Positions 17,604 to 26,718 of a stretch of 64,000 nt of DNA are shown piece by piece; the stretch's first letter is position 1, and every line of letters starts with the position of its first letter. The notes beneath the pieces were generated by a model. The model was not told where the DNA came from. It ran no database searches and worked only from the letters and a program-made list of their open reading frames with translations. The position numbers and the translations under genes are program-made. This DNA is from CAWFXC01 sp963819735 (GTDB lineage: Bacteria; Actinomycetota; Acidimicrobiia; IMCC26256; DASPTH01): the NCBI GenBank assembly GCA_963819735.1, contig CAWFXC010000004.1, positions 434,001 through 498,000 of the forward strand, given 5' to 3'.

Positions 17604-19160
17604 TCACGTGATCTCTCGCTGCGTCGATCTGTGCTTCGAGGACGGGCGCGGTATTGGGCCGAGGTGCGGCCCCGACTCCGGTCGCATCGCTGCCGGATAG
17701 ACCGCCTCAGGGTCGCGGAACATGGCGGTGATGCCCAGCGCGCCGGCGATCGGAGCGAGGACGAGCGCCGGCAATTGGTAACGCCAAGAGAATTCGAAGA
17801 AGTCCGCTGCGAGGAGCACGGCGAGACCCGTGAGCGTCGGGAGCCAGAGAACGGCGCGCAGATGCGACCGCCGGGCGCGGAACGCGCCGCACCCGCCGAA
17901 GATGCCGCAGAGGAAGGCGAGGAACAGGAACGGCCCGGGGGTATAGCCGACGCTCATCTGGTACCCGCGCAGGAAGGACGCGAGCGGCTCCACCACGGTC
18001 GGAGGCCCGCCACCCCATCGCTTCGTTGCGGCCAGGGGATCGTCTCGTCCGAGGTTCGGGAAATAGGTCTGAAATTGCCAGCGTTTCACAACGACGTCGC
18101 CGCGGGCATCGGTACGGTTCCACCGGAAGCCCTTGAGGAAGTCGATGGCGACGGCGTGTGCCAGGTCGAGTGGCTGGCTCTGGAAGACGCGCCGGGTGAA
18201 GTCTCGAAGGACATCCCTGAACGTCTGACCGGGCGGCGGAGTGACCAGCTCCGCGGACGGGTAGGTGTGCGCGTAGTAGTCGACTCCCTGGCGCTGGCTG
18301 AGGGGTACCTTCGGGCAGAGCAGCTCCTCATACGAGGGGTAGGTGAGTTGGTTGCAGTCTGCGATCTGTGCGGCGCGGCCGTAGAGCGCGTGTGCGTCGC
18401 TCGTTGTAAGACCCCAGTGGTCCGCCTGAGACTTGTAGAAGCCCATGTATCCGACGACGGGAACGAGGAACGCGAGTCCGACGATGGCGGCACGCCCGAG
18501 CCGCCGCCAACCGGCCGGTCCGCAGACGAACGCGAAAATCATTGCGGGGAGGACGGCCGGCAATGCCACGATCCGCACCGGGACGCTGGCGCCAAGCAGC
18601 ACTCCTCCGATGATGAGTGCGCGGGTGCTCGGGCGACGGTTCCAGAGCAGTGCGAGCATGCCTCCGACGAGGAGCGCCTCGAACAACGTCTCGGACATCA
18701 CGTTCTGTTCGATCTGCAGCTGGTAAGCGTCGAACAAGATCGGGATCGTCGCGGCCGCTGCGATCCATCGTGAGACGCCGTAACGCATGCAGAGGACGTA
18801 GACGGCGACACCGATCCCTAGGCCCATCATGTGCTGCAGGGTGACGACGGCGAACAGGTTGCCGAGCTTGAGCACAGGCCAGAGGAAGAAGACGTAGCCG
18901 AGCGGCTGGCTGGTCGCGGGATTGGTCGTCCGGACGAGCTCGAGGTATCGGTATGAGTCGATGTAGAGCAGCGCGGGCCGGTATGCCACCTGGGTCAGGA
19001 CTCGGAGCGTCAACGCGAGGACGAGTACGACGAGGAATGGCCAGTGACGCTGGGCACCGGCACGTGCGCGTGCCCATGGGGCCGCCGATAACGGTTCCGG
19101 CTCCGCGCTGCTCTCCGAGAGTCGAGGGGGCTCGGGGTCGTTGGTGACGCTTGTGCTCAA
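17604..19160 (-). CDS. GT39-like polytopic membrane protein
   Basis: About 518 residues with 10-12 membrane helices. The first luminal loop has Y-I-D-S-Y-R-Y-L-E-L, an Asp-containing loop-1 motif typical of GT-C (ArnT/PMT-like) transferases, and a long extracytoplasmic domain of about 140 residues (roughly 250-390) precedes the last helices. I chose the TTG at 19160 because it overlaps the upstream stop as TTGA, repeating the 4-bp overlap between the other genes of this run; an ATG at 19214 would overlap by 58 bp. It is the last gene of the sulfoquinovose synthase run and probably transfers a lipid-linked sugar. Confidence 0.75.
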   Translation of the reverse strand: MSTSVTNDPEPPRLSESSAEPEPLSAAPWARARAGAQRHWPFLVVLVLALTLRVLTQVAYRPALLYIDSYRYLELVRTTNPATSQPLGYVFFLWPVLKLGNLFAVVTLQHMMGLGIGVAVYVLCMRYGVSRWIAAAATIPILFDAYQLQIEQNVMSETLFEALLVGGMLALLWNRRPSTRALIIGGVLLGASVPVRIVALPAVLPAMIFAFVCGPAGWRRLGRAAIVGLAFLVPVVGYMGFYKSQADHWGLTTSDAHALYGRAAQIADCNQLTYPSYEELLCPKVPLSQRQGVDYYAHTYPSAELVTPPPGQTFRDVLRDFTRRVFQSQPLDLAHAVAIDFLKGFRWNRTDARGDVVVKRWQFQTYFPNLGRDDPLAATKRWGGGPPTVVEPLASFLRGYQMSVGYTPGPFLFLAFLCGIFGGCGAFRARRSHLRAVLWLPTLTGLAVLLAADFFEFSWRYQLPALVLAPIAGALGITAMFRDPEAVYPAAMRPESGPHLGPIPRPSSKHRSTQREIT

Positions 19161-20713
19161 GGCGGCGTCGGCTGTGAGTACCGGACTGCGAACACTGTGT
19201 CCGAGGCGCTCCATGGCGGGACGATGGCCGTACGGGTGAAGCGCGCTCCCAACTGCTTCTGCAGCGCGGCGAGCACAGGAGAGTGTCGCACGCTCGCAGT
19301 CACCGTGCCGCCATGGGGAGCCCGCACGATGAGCCAAACGACGCGGCTGCGCACGATGCCGCGAGCTTGCAGTACCGCGGCGTTTGCTATCGACCTAGTG
19401 AACGGCGTGCCCCACCGGGTCCGAGGCCAAGTCGGCCCCGGACGACGACGAAGGTTCGAGTCGTCACGGGCGTAGTACGAGAACGCCGACACCGCGGTCG
19501 CGGGAAACACCACGATCGCGTCGTCGCGTTGCGCCTGTCGACCGACAGTGGCGACGACGGCGCGCCAGTCTTCGCCGCCGTTGCTCGAGTTCCAGACGCT
19601 GCCGTAGCAGAGCACCACGAGCGCAAGCGTGATCACAGCGACCGGCACCACTCGCCCTCGCACAAGCCGTGCCACTCCGAGTCCGAGCAGCAAGGCAAAG
19701 GCAGGGAGGGCGACAATCAGGTAACGCGCCACTAGCAACGGCTTCACGACCGAGATCAAGATGGTCAGCCCGACCGGGAGCACGAACCACATGAAGACGA
19801 TCGGGGGTGCTCCGCGCCTGCGCCCGGCGTTCCAGGACGCGACGAGCCCGACGACCAGCGGGGTCGCTACCGCGACCTGCAGCACGGGCGACGCGGTTCC
19901 GAAGAACTGCGTGATGAGAGCACGGACCTCCGCGACGTTGATCGGCGCGATCCAATCGACGCCGCTGTTCGCGCCAGCGAGCACTATCGCGACTATCGGA
20001 AGCACGATGAGGGCGAGAGCGACGGAGCTCGTTCGCGCCCTCTCTCGGAGCCTGGGTTCCGGATGCCAACCGAACAGGGCGACGAACAACGCGACAACGA
20101 CGAGCGCCGAGAACCAATGGGCATATACCGCCGCGGCCGCGAAGCATGTGAAGACCCACCAGTCCCGGGCCGCTGCCGATTCGACCGCACGCAGGAACGT
20201 CCACACCGCTAGAACGACGAACAGGACGGCCAGCGCATAAGTGCACGCGTCGCGGGCGTACACCAGCAGAAAAGCACTCGTCGCGAGTACGGCACCCGCA
20301 GCCCACGCGGCGGGCGCCACCACGAGGCGACGAGCACACGCATGGAACGGCACCATCGTCGCAGCCGCTGCTAGGAGCGACAGCGAACGCAGCACGAGCT
20401 CACTCGTCCCGAACGTCCGGATCCACACGAACGCGATTCCGTAATACAGCGCCGCGCCACGATCTCCTCCCGAAGTGCGGAGAACGTGCAGCAAGTCGCC
20501 GAAGCTGTGGCCGCTGATCGCCCAGGTCGCCGCCTCGTCGTTCGAGAAACTCGGCCGGCCCAGGTGCCAAATACCAGGGATCGCGACGGCGAGGACGAGC
20601 GCGACAACCCACCACCGCTCCCGAACCGACCATGATTCCGGAGGCGTCGAGCGGTCGTGGGCGACGGTCCCGGCGTGCGCGGGCGGCGCGACGGACCCCG
20701 CCACGCTCGTCAT
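19157..20713 (-). CDS. GT39/ArnT-like membrane glycosyltransferase
   Basis: 518 residues. The loop after helix 1 is F-S-N-D-E-A-A-T-W, the D-E catalytic loop of GT39-type dolichyl/undecaprenyl-phosphate sugar transferases. About ten helices follow, with Y-A-R-D-A-C-T-Y-A in the second motif region and a C-terminal soluble domain from about 390 (E-D-W-R-A-V-V...F-P-A-T). It probably moves a sugar from a polyprenyl-phosphate carrier onto a glycan or protein outside the membrane. The start overlaps the GT2 stop as ATGA, so a GT2 that makes the carrier-linked sugar and this user of it are coupled. Confidence 0.82.
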   Translation of the reverse strand: MTSVAGSVAPPAHAGTVAHDRSTPPESWSVRERWWVVALVLAVAIPGIWHLGRPSFSNDEAATWAISGHSFGDLLHVLRTSGGDRGAALYYGIAFVWIRTFGTSELVLRSLSLLAAAATMVPFHACARRLVVAPAAWAAGAVLATSAFLLVYARDACTYALAVLFVVLAVWTFLRAVESAAARDWWVFTCFAAAAVYAHWFSALVVVALFVALFGWHPEPRLRERARTSSVALALIVLPIVAIVLAGANSGVDWIAPINVAEVRALITQFFGTASPVLQVAVATPLVVGLVASWNAGRRRGAPPIVFMWFVLPVGLTILISVVKPLLVARYLIVALPAFALLLGLGVARLVRGRVVPVAVITLALVVLCYGSVWNSSNGGEDWRAVVATVGRQAQRDDAIVVFPATAVSAFSYYARDDSNLRRRPGPTWPRTRWGTPFTRSIANAAVLQARGIVRSRVVWLIVRAPHGGTVTASVRHSPVLAALQKQLGARFTRTAIVPPWSASDTVFAVRYSQPTPP

Positions 20714-21504
20714 CGCGGGTACTGGCCGCGCTCGCGCCACCACGTGGACAGCACCACCCAACCAAACCGGGCTCCGTACAAGAAGTCGTTTCCCTTGCGG
20801 CTCTGTCCGGCAGCACGCTCGTACATGGTCGCCGGAACCTCCGCGAGGCGGAACCCACGCATCGCCGCGCTGATCAACAACTCGGAAGCCTGAAACTGGG
20901 GCTGGCGGAGGTCGACCGAAGTCGCGACCTCGATCCGCATGGCTCGCAGACCGAAGGAGGGATCGGTGATCCGCTGGCCGATGAGCAGCCCCACCACGCG
21001 CGCGTAGAAAACCACCCCGACATTTCGGAAGGTGTCGCCGAGGTAGGTGCGCCCCAACCGGCGCGAACCGGATACGAAGTCCGCGCGGCCCCCAAGGATG
21101 GGGGCCAAGAGCGCAGAGATCTCGTCGGCGTCGTACTGACCATCGGCGTCGGTCGTCACCACGTAGTTGGCCCCGTGGTCTGCGGCGAGCCGATACCCGA
21201 GGCGAAGCGCAGCACCCTGTCCTCGATTGACAACCGCACGACAAGCGAAGGCGCCGTGCGCCTCGGCGACCTCGGCGGTGCCGTCGTCACTCCCGTCGTC
21301 GACGACGAGGATCGCGAGCGACAGCCCGTCGGCCGTCGCCGGCATCGCGTCGAGCACCGAACCGAGCGTCGCCGCTTCGCGGTAAGCGGCGATCACCACG
21401 CAGACCGGACCCAGGGCCGGTTCGCCATACCGATCGGCGAACTCGCGCCTAGCTGCGGAATCCACGCCGAGATCGAAGCCCAGGTCTCCGCTCGTCGCGC
21501 TCAT
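20710..21504 (-). CDS. GT2 polyprenyl-phosphate sugar transferase (DPM1-like)
   Basis: 264 residues. Motifs of the DPM/DPG synthase type GT2 family are clear: V-C-V-V-I-A-A-Y-R-E (about 34-43), V-V-D-D-G-S-D-D-G-T, N-R-G-Q-G-A-A-L-R-L-G and T-D-A-D-G-Q-Y-D as the metal-binding DxD. A short basic segment, but no transmembrane pair, ends the protein, so the enzyme is probably peripheral. It would load a sugar from a nucleotide donor onto polyprenyl phosphate for the GT39-like enzymes encoded next. It overlaps both neighbours by 4 bp. Confidence 0.88.
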   Translation of the reverse strand: MSATSGDLGFDLGVDSAARREFADRYGEPALGPVCVVIAAYREAATLGSVLDAMPATADGLSLAILVVDDGSDDGTAEVAEAHGAFACRAVVNRGQGAALRLGYRLAADHGANYVVTTDADGQYDADEISALLAPILGGRADFVSGSRRLGRTYLGDTFRNVGVVFYARVVGLLIGQRITDPSFGLRAMRIEVATSVDLRQPQFQASELLISAAMRGFRLAEVPATMYERAAGQSRKGNDFLYGARFGWVVLSTWWRERGQYPR

Positions 21505-22424
21505 CGACCGCGGGTGGCGGCTGCGAACTCAAGCTCCGGTTGCAGGGAGTTCCATGTCCGCATGAGACCGTCTCGCAACTGGACCTTCGGCGCGTACCCA
21601 AGCGACCGCGCCTTCGAGATGTCGACCCGAACCGCGCGCATCTCCCCCGCCGGGGCGTCCGTATGCACCGTGGCGATGGGCAAACCCAGCGCGGTCGACG
21701 CCATGTCGCAGACCTCAAGTACCGAGGTAGAAGTTCCGGCACCAACCGTCAGAGGTCCGGCGAGACGGTGGTCGGCAGCGCGGAGCAACGCGGAGATGGC
21801 GTCGTCGACGTAGAGGTAGTCCCGTTCCTGCAACCCGTCCCCGTAAATGCTAATCGGCCGCGCGGCGGCCGCCGCGCGCATCAAACGAACGACGAACGTG
21901 TCCTTCCCACCCATTCCGTGGCCGTAGACGTTCGTGAATCGCACGGCACATGCACGAAGCCCATAGGACTGGGTGTACGCGCAGCAGAGCATCTCCGCCG
22001 CGGCCTTCGTCGCGCCGTATGGAGTAAGCGGACGCATCGTGGTCGCCTCGTCGATCATCGCACCACCCGTCTCCCCCACAACGGCGTTCGACGATGCGAA
22101 GACGAACGAGGAAACGTCCACGCTGCGTGCGCCCTCGAGCAGGCGTTGAGTGACTTCGACGTTGACTTCGAACACTTGCTGCGGATCCTTCATCGACTGC
22201 AGGACCGAGGTACGCGCGGCAAGGTGGAAGATCGTCTCGGGGCAGCACGACAACGCCTTAGCAAGCACATCGGGATCACGGAGGTCCCCGACGACGCCGT
22301 CCACGGACTGATCAGGGAACGGCACGATGTCGGCGACGAACACCTCGACGCGTCGCGCACGAAGCGCCGCAACCAAAGCGGAACCGATGAACCCGGAGGC
22401 TCCGGTGACGAGGACGCAGCCCAT
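21501..22424 (-). CDS. NAD-dependent sugar epimerase/dehydratase
   Basis: 307 residues of an extended short-chain dehydrogenase: dinucleotide motif T-G-A-S-G-F-I-G (residues 7-14), D-L-R-D-P-D, A-S-S-N-A-V-V-G-E for the catalytic Ser/Thr, and Y-G-A-T-K as the Y-x3-K pair. R-D-Y-L-Y-V-D-D-A near 210 is typical of UDP-glucose 4-epimerase-like enzymes. Substrate unknown; a nucleotide sugar for the adjacent transferases is likely. The ATG at 22424 was preferred because the dinucleotide motif then begins at residue 7; it lies 13 bases after the sulfoquinovose synthase stop. Confidence 0.87.
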   Translation of the reverse strand: MGCVLVTGASGFIGSALVAALRARRVEVFVADIVPFPDQSVDGVVGDLRDPDVLAKALSCCPETIFHLAARTSVLQSMKDPQQVFEVNVEVTQRLLEGARSVDVSSFVFASSNAVVGETGGAMIDEATTMRPLTPYGATKAAAEMLCCAYTQSYGLRACAVRFTNVYGHGMGGKDTFVVRLMRAAAAARPISIYGDGLQERDYLYVDDAISALLRAADHRLAGPLTVGAGTSTSVLEVCDMASTALGLPIATVHTDAPAGEMRAVRVDISKARSLGYAPKVQLRDGLMRTWNSLQPELEFAAATRGR

Positions 22425-22437
22425 GCGACGACCGCGC

Positions 22438-23652
22438 TCAGGCACCAGCGACGTTCTCGAGCACTTCCGGAGGTCTCGCCCCGCTCGCTCTTCGCCCGTC
22501 CAGTGAGGCGGTCGCTCGCCACTCGATGGTCGGCTCCATGACCAACGGGTCGATATCGTCACGCCATGCGTGCACGATCGCGGCCAGACTGCCGATCGTG
22601 TCGGCGTCGAGCAGGTGCGGCACGAGACCAAGATCGACGAGTTTCGTGTGCGCAGCGTTGTAGTAATGCTCCTCGAGCTCGACCCGCGGGTCGGTGAGGT
22701 GCTCGATTGCGTGCTCGCCGCCGAGCGCGCCGACCACGAGCGCGGCCATCTCGTTGATGGAGAACGACTCAGTGAACTGGTTGAACACCCGGTACTCGCC
22801 CGGTTGCGCCGGGTGAATCAAGGCGAGCTCGACGCAGCGAACCGTGTCCTTGATGTTCAGCATCCCGCGGGTCTGTTCCCCTCTGCCGTAAACGGTGAGC
22901 GGGCTCCCGGCGACAGCCTGAACGACGAACCGATTGAGCACCGTGCCGAACACCGCGTCGTAGTCGAAGCGAGTGGCGAGGTCCGGGTGCATCACTGTTT
23001 CGTCGGTCACCTGGCCGTAGACGATTCCCTGGTTGAGGTCGGTCGCGCGCAGCCCCCACGCACGGCAGACAAACGCCAGATTGTGCGAATCGTGCACCTT
23101 CGATAGGTGATAGAACGATCCCGGTTGCTTCGGGAACGGCAACGTATCGGTGCGACCTTTGTGGGCGATCTCGATGAATCCTTCCTCGATATCGATGTTT
23201 GGCGTGCCGTACTCCCCCATCGTTCCGAGCTTCACCAAGTGGACTGACGGGTCGATCTCACCGATCGCGAAAAGGACGTTGAGGTTACCGACCAGGTTGT
23301 TGACCTGCGTATAGACCGCGTGCGAGCGGTCGATCATGGAGTACGGAGCTGAGCGTTGTTCCCCGAAGTGGACAACGGCCTCCGGCATGAAGGCGCGGAA
23401 CGTCGATGTGAGGAACTCGTAGTCCGTGATGTCGCCGACCGCGTAGGCCACCCGCCGACCGGTCAGGTCGCTCCATACCGCTGTGCGCCGCTCGAGATCA
23501 GTGATCGGCACCAGGCTTGCCGTACCAAGCTCCGTGTCGTAGGTGCGGCGCACGAGACTGTCGATCGCCATGACCTCGTGTCCACGCGCCGAGAGGTACA
23601 GCGCGGTTGGCCAACCCAGGTATCCGTCACCGCCGATCACCATTACCCGCAC
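22438..23652 (-). CDS. sqdB: UDP-sulfoquinovose synthase (SQD1 family)
   Basis: 404 residues, near the usual length. The enzyme converts UDP-glucose and sulfite to UDP-sulfoquinovose with NAD. Family-specific segments are present: G-G-D-G-Y-L-G-W-P-T (7-16), R-T-Y-D-T-E-L-G-T-A-S-L-V-P-I (36-50), H-F-G-E-Q-R-S-A-P-Y-S-M, K-L-G-T-M-G-E-Y-G and F-Y-H-L-S-K-V-H-D. The catalytic triad known from plant SQD1 (Thr145, Tyr182, Lys186) appears as Thr144, Tyr181 and Lys185. It heads a run of sugar genes, but no SqdX/SQD2-type sulfolipid glycosyltransferase is visible, so the product may be a sulfonated glycan rather than, or as well as, sulfoquinovosyl diacylglycerol. Confidence 0.93.
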   Translation of the reverse strand: MRVMVIGGDGYLGWPTALYLSARGHEVMAIDSLVRRTYDTELGTASLVPITDLERRTAVWSDLTGRRVAYAVGDITDYEFLTSTFRAFMPEAVVHFGEQRSAPYSMIDRSHAVYTQVNNLVGNLNVLFAIGEIDPSVHLVKLGTMGEYGTPNIDIEEGFIEIAHKGRTDTLPFPKQPGSFYHLSKVHDSHNLAFVCRAWGLRATDLNQGIVYGQVTDETVMHPDLATRFDYDAVFGTVLNRFVVQAVAGSPLTVYGRGEQTRGMLNIKDTVRCVELALIHPAQPGEYRVFNQFTESFSINEMAALVVGALGGEHAIEHLTDPRVELEEHYYNAAHTKLVDLGLVPHLLDADTIGSLAAIVHAWRDDIDPLVMEPTIEWRATASLDGRRASGARPPEVLENVAGA

Positions 23653-23778
23653 GTTGGGCCTCCGAATCTGGCACGAGGGCGCGACAAACGACGGGCCCTC
23701 CCACTGGTCGATCGAAGGCCCAGTTTGCCTTCCAGTGAGCGAAAAATGCCGTGATCGATCTTAAATGTATTGAAAGAA

Positions 23779-24237
23779 TTACTGAGAGAAGCCCTGATTG
23801 GTACCACCGGCAAAGATGTAACGGTGATACACGGCGAACTTGGCGACGAACAGCAATCCATACGTAGCGAGGTAGGCGGCCGCTACGAAGAGCGTCTCTG
23901 CGCCGCGACCTGACGGCGCGGCAGCGGCAGCGGCGCTCGTGGCGATGGCAGCGACGGCCAAGGTCACTACGGAAACCAGGACGTACGGCACCAGTTCGCG
24001 ATGAACACTGATCCGCCCCCGGCGTTTCCATACCCAGGAGCGGTTGAGGAAATAGTTCGGGATCGCCCCCGCCACGAACGCCAGGACTGAAGCGGCCGCG
24101 GCGCCGACGAGCCCGGCACCGAAGAAAACGATCAACGCCACCTCGCTGACCGCAAAAGCGACAATCGAGCCGGCGGTATAGCGGGACAAGCGTGCGGCGA
24201 GCGATTCCCTGCCCCATGCTGAAAACACCCTCGACAC
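23779..24237 (-). CDS. GtrA-family membrane protein
   Basis: About 152 residues from a GTG; four membrane helices (about 15-35, 42-60, 82-102, 115-140) and the family motif G-A-I-P-N-Y-F-L-N-R-S-W-V-W between helices 2 and 3. GtrA-like proteins are thought to flip or accept polyprenyl-phosphate sugars. The frame is open 38 codons further upstream, but that part lacks family character. It lies 127 bases upstream of the sulfoquinovose synthase gene on the same strand and fits the glycan cluster as a flippase component. Confidence 0.8.
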   Translation of the reverse strand: MSRVFSAWGRESLAARLSRYTAGSIVAFAVSEVALIVFFGAGLVGAAAASVLAFVAGAIPNYFLNRSWVWKRRGRISVHRELVPYVLVSVVTLAVAAIATSAAAAAAPSGRGAETLFVAAAYLATYGLLFVAKFAVYHRYIFAGGTNQGFSQ

Positions 24238-24420
24238 ACTACGGCCCGTCCGAGCATCTCGCGTCGCTCGGTGAAGCGACGTCAGATGACTCGTTGGTTC
24301 GAGATGAGAGCGGCGATGCCAGCAAGCATCCAGTGGTGCCTTATCAAACACTTCGAAGAGTCTCGCCGCGTCCGTTCAAGATCACGCCAATCTCTGCGCT
24401 GTGCCTCGGGCGGACTCCAA

Positions 24421-25612
24421 CGCGTGATCACGTGCTCGGCACCCGACGGAGAACGCCAAGTTCGGTGCACCCAGCAACTCGTCGACCCGGTCGGCGGCGA
24501 CATCGTCACCGACGTTCTTCGACATCGGCCAGTCCCGATCGCTCCCGTGGTCCCGGCGGCCGGAAGCCGCTCGGCTCCTGAAGGTGCTGGCTGATCCGGA
24601 TCGGACGTTCGACGCGGTGGTGATCGGTGAGCCGCAGCGCGCGTTCTACGGCAACCAGTTCGGTCTCACGTTCCCGGTGTTCGTCCACTACGGCGTCGAA
24701 CTGTGGGTGCCGGAAGTCGGGGGCGCGATCGACCCGGGCTCGGACGCTCACGAGATTGTGATGAGCCTCTACGGCGGGATGAGCAAGGGTGAACAAAATC
24801 GGATCAAGACTCGGGTGCGCTCGGCGATGGAAGCCCAGGTCGCGCTCCAGGGACGGTTCCAGGGTGGCCGCCCGCCCTACGGATACCGTCTCGTCGACGG
24901 GGAGCTGCACCCGAACCCGGCCAAGGCCGCGAACGGCCAACGACTCCGTCACCTCGAGCCGGACCCCGTCACCGCGCCCGTGGTCGGTCGCATTTTCGAC
25001 ATGTTCCTCGCCGGCGACGGTGTGCACGCGATCGCACGAGAACTCACCGCCGATGGCCTCCCGTGTCCGTCGGCGTCAGACCCTGAGCGCAATCACCACC
25101 GTCTCCACCGCGGTCCCGCGTGGGTGCACACCGCGGTGCGAGCGATCCTCACCAACCCGCGTTACACCGGCTTCGAGGTCTGGAACCGCCAGAAGCGTCA
25201 TGAGACCCTCGTCGATGTCCACGACGTCGCCCTCGGCCACGAGACCCGCATGCGCTGGAACGATCGCGACGCCTGGGTCTGGTCGAACGAGCCGTCCCAC
25301 GAGGCACTCATCACCCGCGACCGGTGGGAAGCCGTCCAAGCAGGCGTCGGTCGCAACCAACAGACCATCACGCGCGTGCCCAAGGCCGGCCGTCGCTACC
25401 TCCTCGCTGGCATGATCCGTTGCGGCGCATGTGGGCGGCGCATGGAAGGTGCCTGGAACCACGACCGCGCCTGCTACCGCTGCCAGGTCCATCGCGACGA
25501 CCCTGTCGATGCCGTTGACGTGTCGGACTGGATCGTTCAGCGATCAGGCGCCTCCCTTCTGGCAGGCAGCGTCGGCTCGGCCGCTGCTCGCCGCTCGTGT
25601 CGCCGTGACTGA
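24421..25612 (+). pseudogene. Serine recombinase, frameshifted and truncated
   Basis: The resolvase core is clear: F-F-D-I-G-Q-S-R-S-L-P-W, G-E-P-Q-R-A-F-Y-G-N-Q-F, W-V-P-E-V-G-G, S-L-Y-G-G-M-S-K-G-E, then the recombinase domain G-R-P-P-Y-G-Y-R with L-T-N-P-R-Y-T-G, and the zinc ribbon C-G-A-C-G-R-R. The N-terminal piece (Q-Q-L-V-D-P-V-G-G-D-I-V-T-D) lies in another frame, joined by a frameshift near 24510, and the catalytic-serine segment is not recognisable. The C-terminus stops soon after the zinc ribbon, without the usual coiled coil. Large serine recombinases integrate phages and elements; this is a dead remnant beside the glycan cluster. Confidence 0.8.
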
Positions 25613-25706
25613 CAACCCAGGGCCGCGATCGACGCTCCCGCTGACGCCGACCGATGTCGCGCGCCATCATGGTCATCTCGCAGATCCCATCCGCGATCGG
25701 AGAGCC

Positions 25707-26162
25707 ATGGGCGATTTCCGCGACGACGATGAGCCCGTCAGCATCGAGGCCGACGTGCCGGAGGCTGACTGGATCGAGCAGCACCAGCCTGTCAGCGACG
25801 AGGACGACGACAAGCTGTATTCGAGCGAGGTTCGTGCAAACGAAGCCGGAATCAGCATCGAGTCGGATACACCGGAGGCTGACTGGATCGAGCAGCACCA
25901 AGGCGTCGTCGAGGAACCCGACGAACAGCGCCTCCCATCTAGCGCCTCACCAACCGTGGATGCCGGTGAGCTCGAGCAGGACTGGGTCACCACTTACCAG
26001 GCCGTAGGGGCAGCAGCCGACAATCGGGAAGTCCCGACCACCCCGGCCGCCAGACCTCGTGGTGGCTGCAATGTTCTCGCCTCCATTACCCACGCCGCGC
26101 TGCGCCATGCGCGCGACGCCGCCCGCCAACTCGGAAGGCCCAACCGACGCCGAGCCGGTTGA
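25707..26162 (+). CDS. Acidic repeat protein of unknown function
   Basis: 151 residues from an ATG preceded by CGGAGAG. The protein holds two near-identical units, I-E-A-D-V-P-E-A-D-W-I-E-Q-H-Q and I-E-S-D-T-P-E-A-D-W-I-E-Q-H-Q, spaced about 40 residues apart, and a looser third, G-E-L-E-Q-D-W-V-T-T-Y-Q. Between them the chain is acidic and probably disordered; the last 35 residues are basic. Similar E-A-D-x-x-E-Q repeats occur in small uncharacterised actinobacterial proteins, but I cannot name a function. It follows the recombinase remnant and may be cargo or a host gene. Confidence 0.65.
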   Translation: MGDFRDDDEPVSIEADVPEADWIEQHQPVSDEDDDKLYSSEVRANEAGISIESDTPEADWIEQHQGVVEEPDEQRLPSSASPTVDAGELEQDWVTTYQAVGAAADNREVPTTPAARPRGGCNVLASITHAALRHARDAARQLGRPNRRRAG

Positions 26163-26718
26163 CGCACCCCAGTTTTGTCAAAGTCCGGACGTTGCAATCC
26201 GTAGGGATTCACGATCGCGCGGTACCAACGGTTCAGCCGTATCGGCACGGTGGCGTAACGGTCGCCGGGTACGAGGTGTGGCTGGCACGTAGGGTGGCAG
26301 AGCGTCCCGCGCGGTCGGCTCAGACGATCTACGGGTACACGATCGAGCAGACGGTATGCCAAAAGGCGACGTGTGGAGTTCATGCCTTATCAACTTCAGC
26401 GACGAGGTCAACGACCACCTCGGCCGCACCATGCTTCCACCTTCTGCGGAGTCGACGCCCTCACTCCCCTGACGACAACGCCCTCGTCGATCAGCTCGTC
26501 AACCTGCTCAACTTCGAGTCCCGCCCCGGCAAGTACAAGCTCGAACACGACAGCAACCGCCAGAACCGGGCTATCGCCATCGCCCTCGCCGCCCAGCACC
26601 TCCTCAACACACCCCCTCAAGGCTGAAATCATCGACCGGAGAAGTTGGTACACGCTGGGTCGCGGCTTGGTCCACGCGCGTCGTGCACGTTCGGTGTAAC
26701 GCGACGCGTCTCTTTGGG
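26163..26718. other. Spacer with a fragment of an unknown gene
   Basis: Near the end, one plus-strand frame closes with D-N-A-L-V-D-Q-L-V-N-L-L-N-F-E-S-R-P-G-K and continues into R-A-I-A-I-A-L-A-A-Q-H-L-L before a stop at 26626. This reads like a real C-terminus. Just upstream, other frames give N-F-S-D-E-V-N-D-H-L-G-R-T, so the gene was probably longer and is now frameshifted. The family is not recognised; the position next to a recombinase suggests element cargo. Confidence 0.35.
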
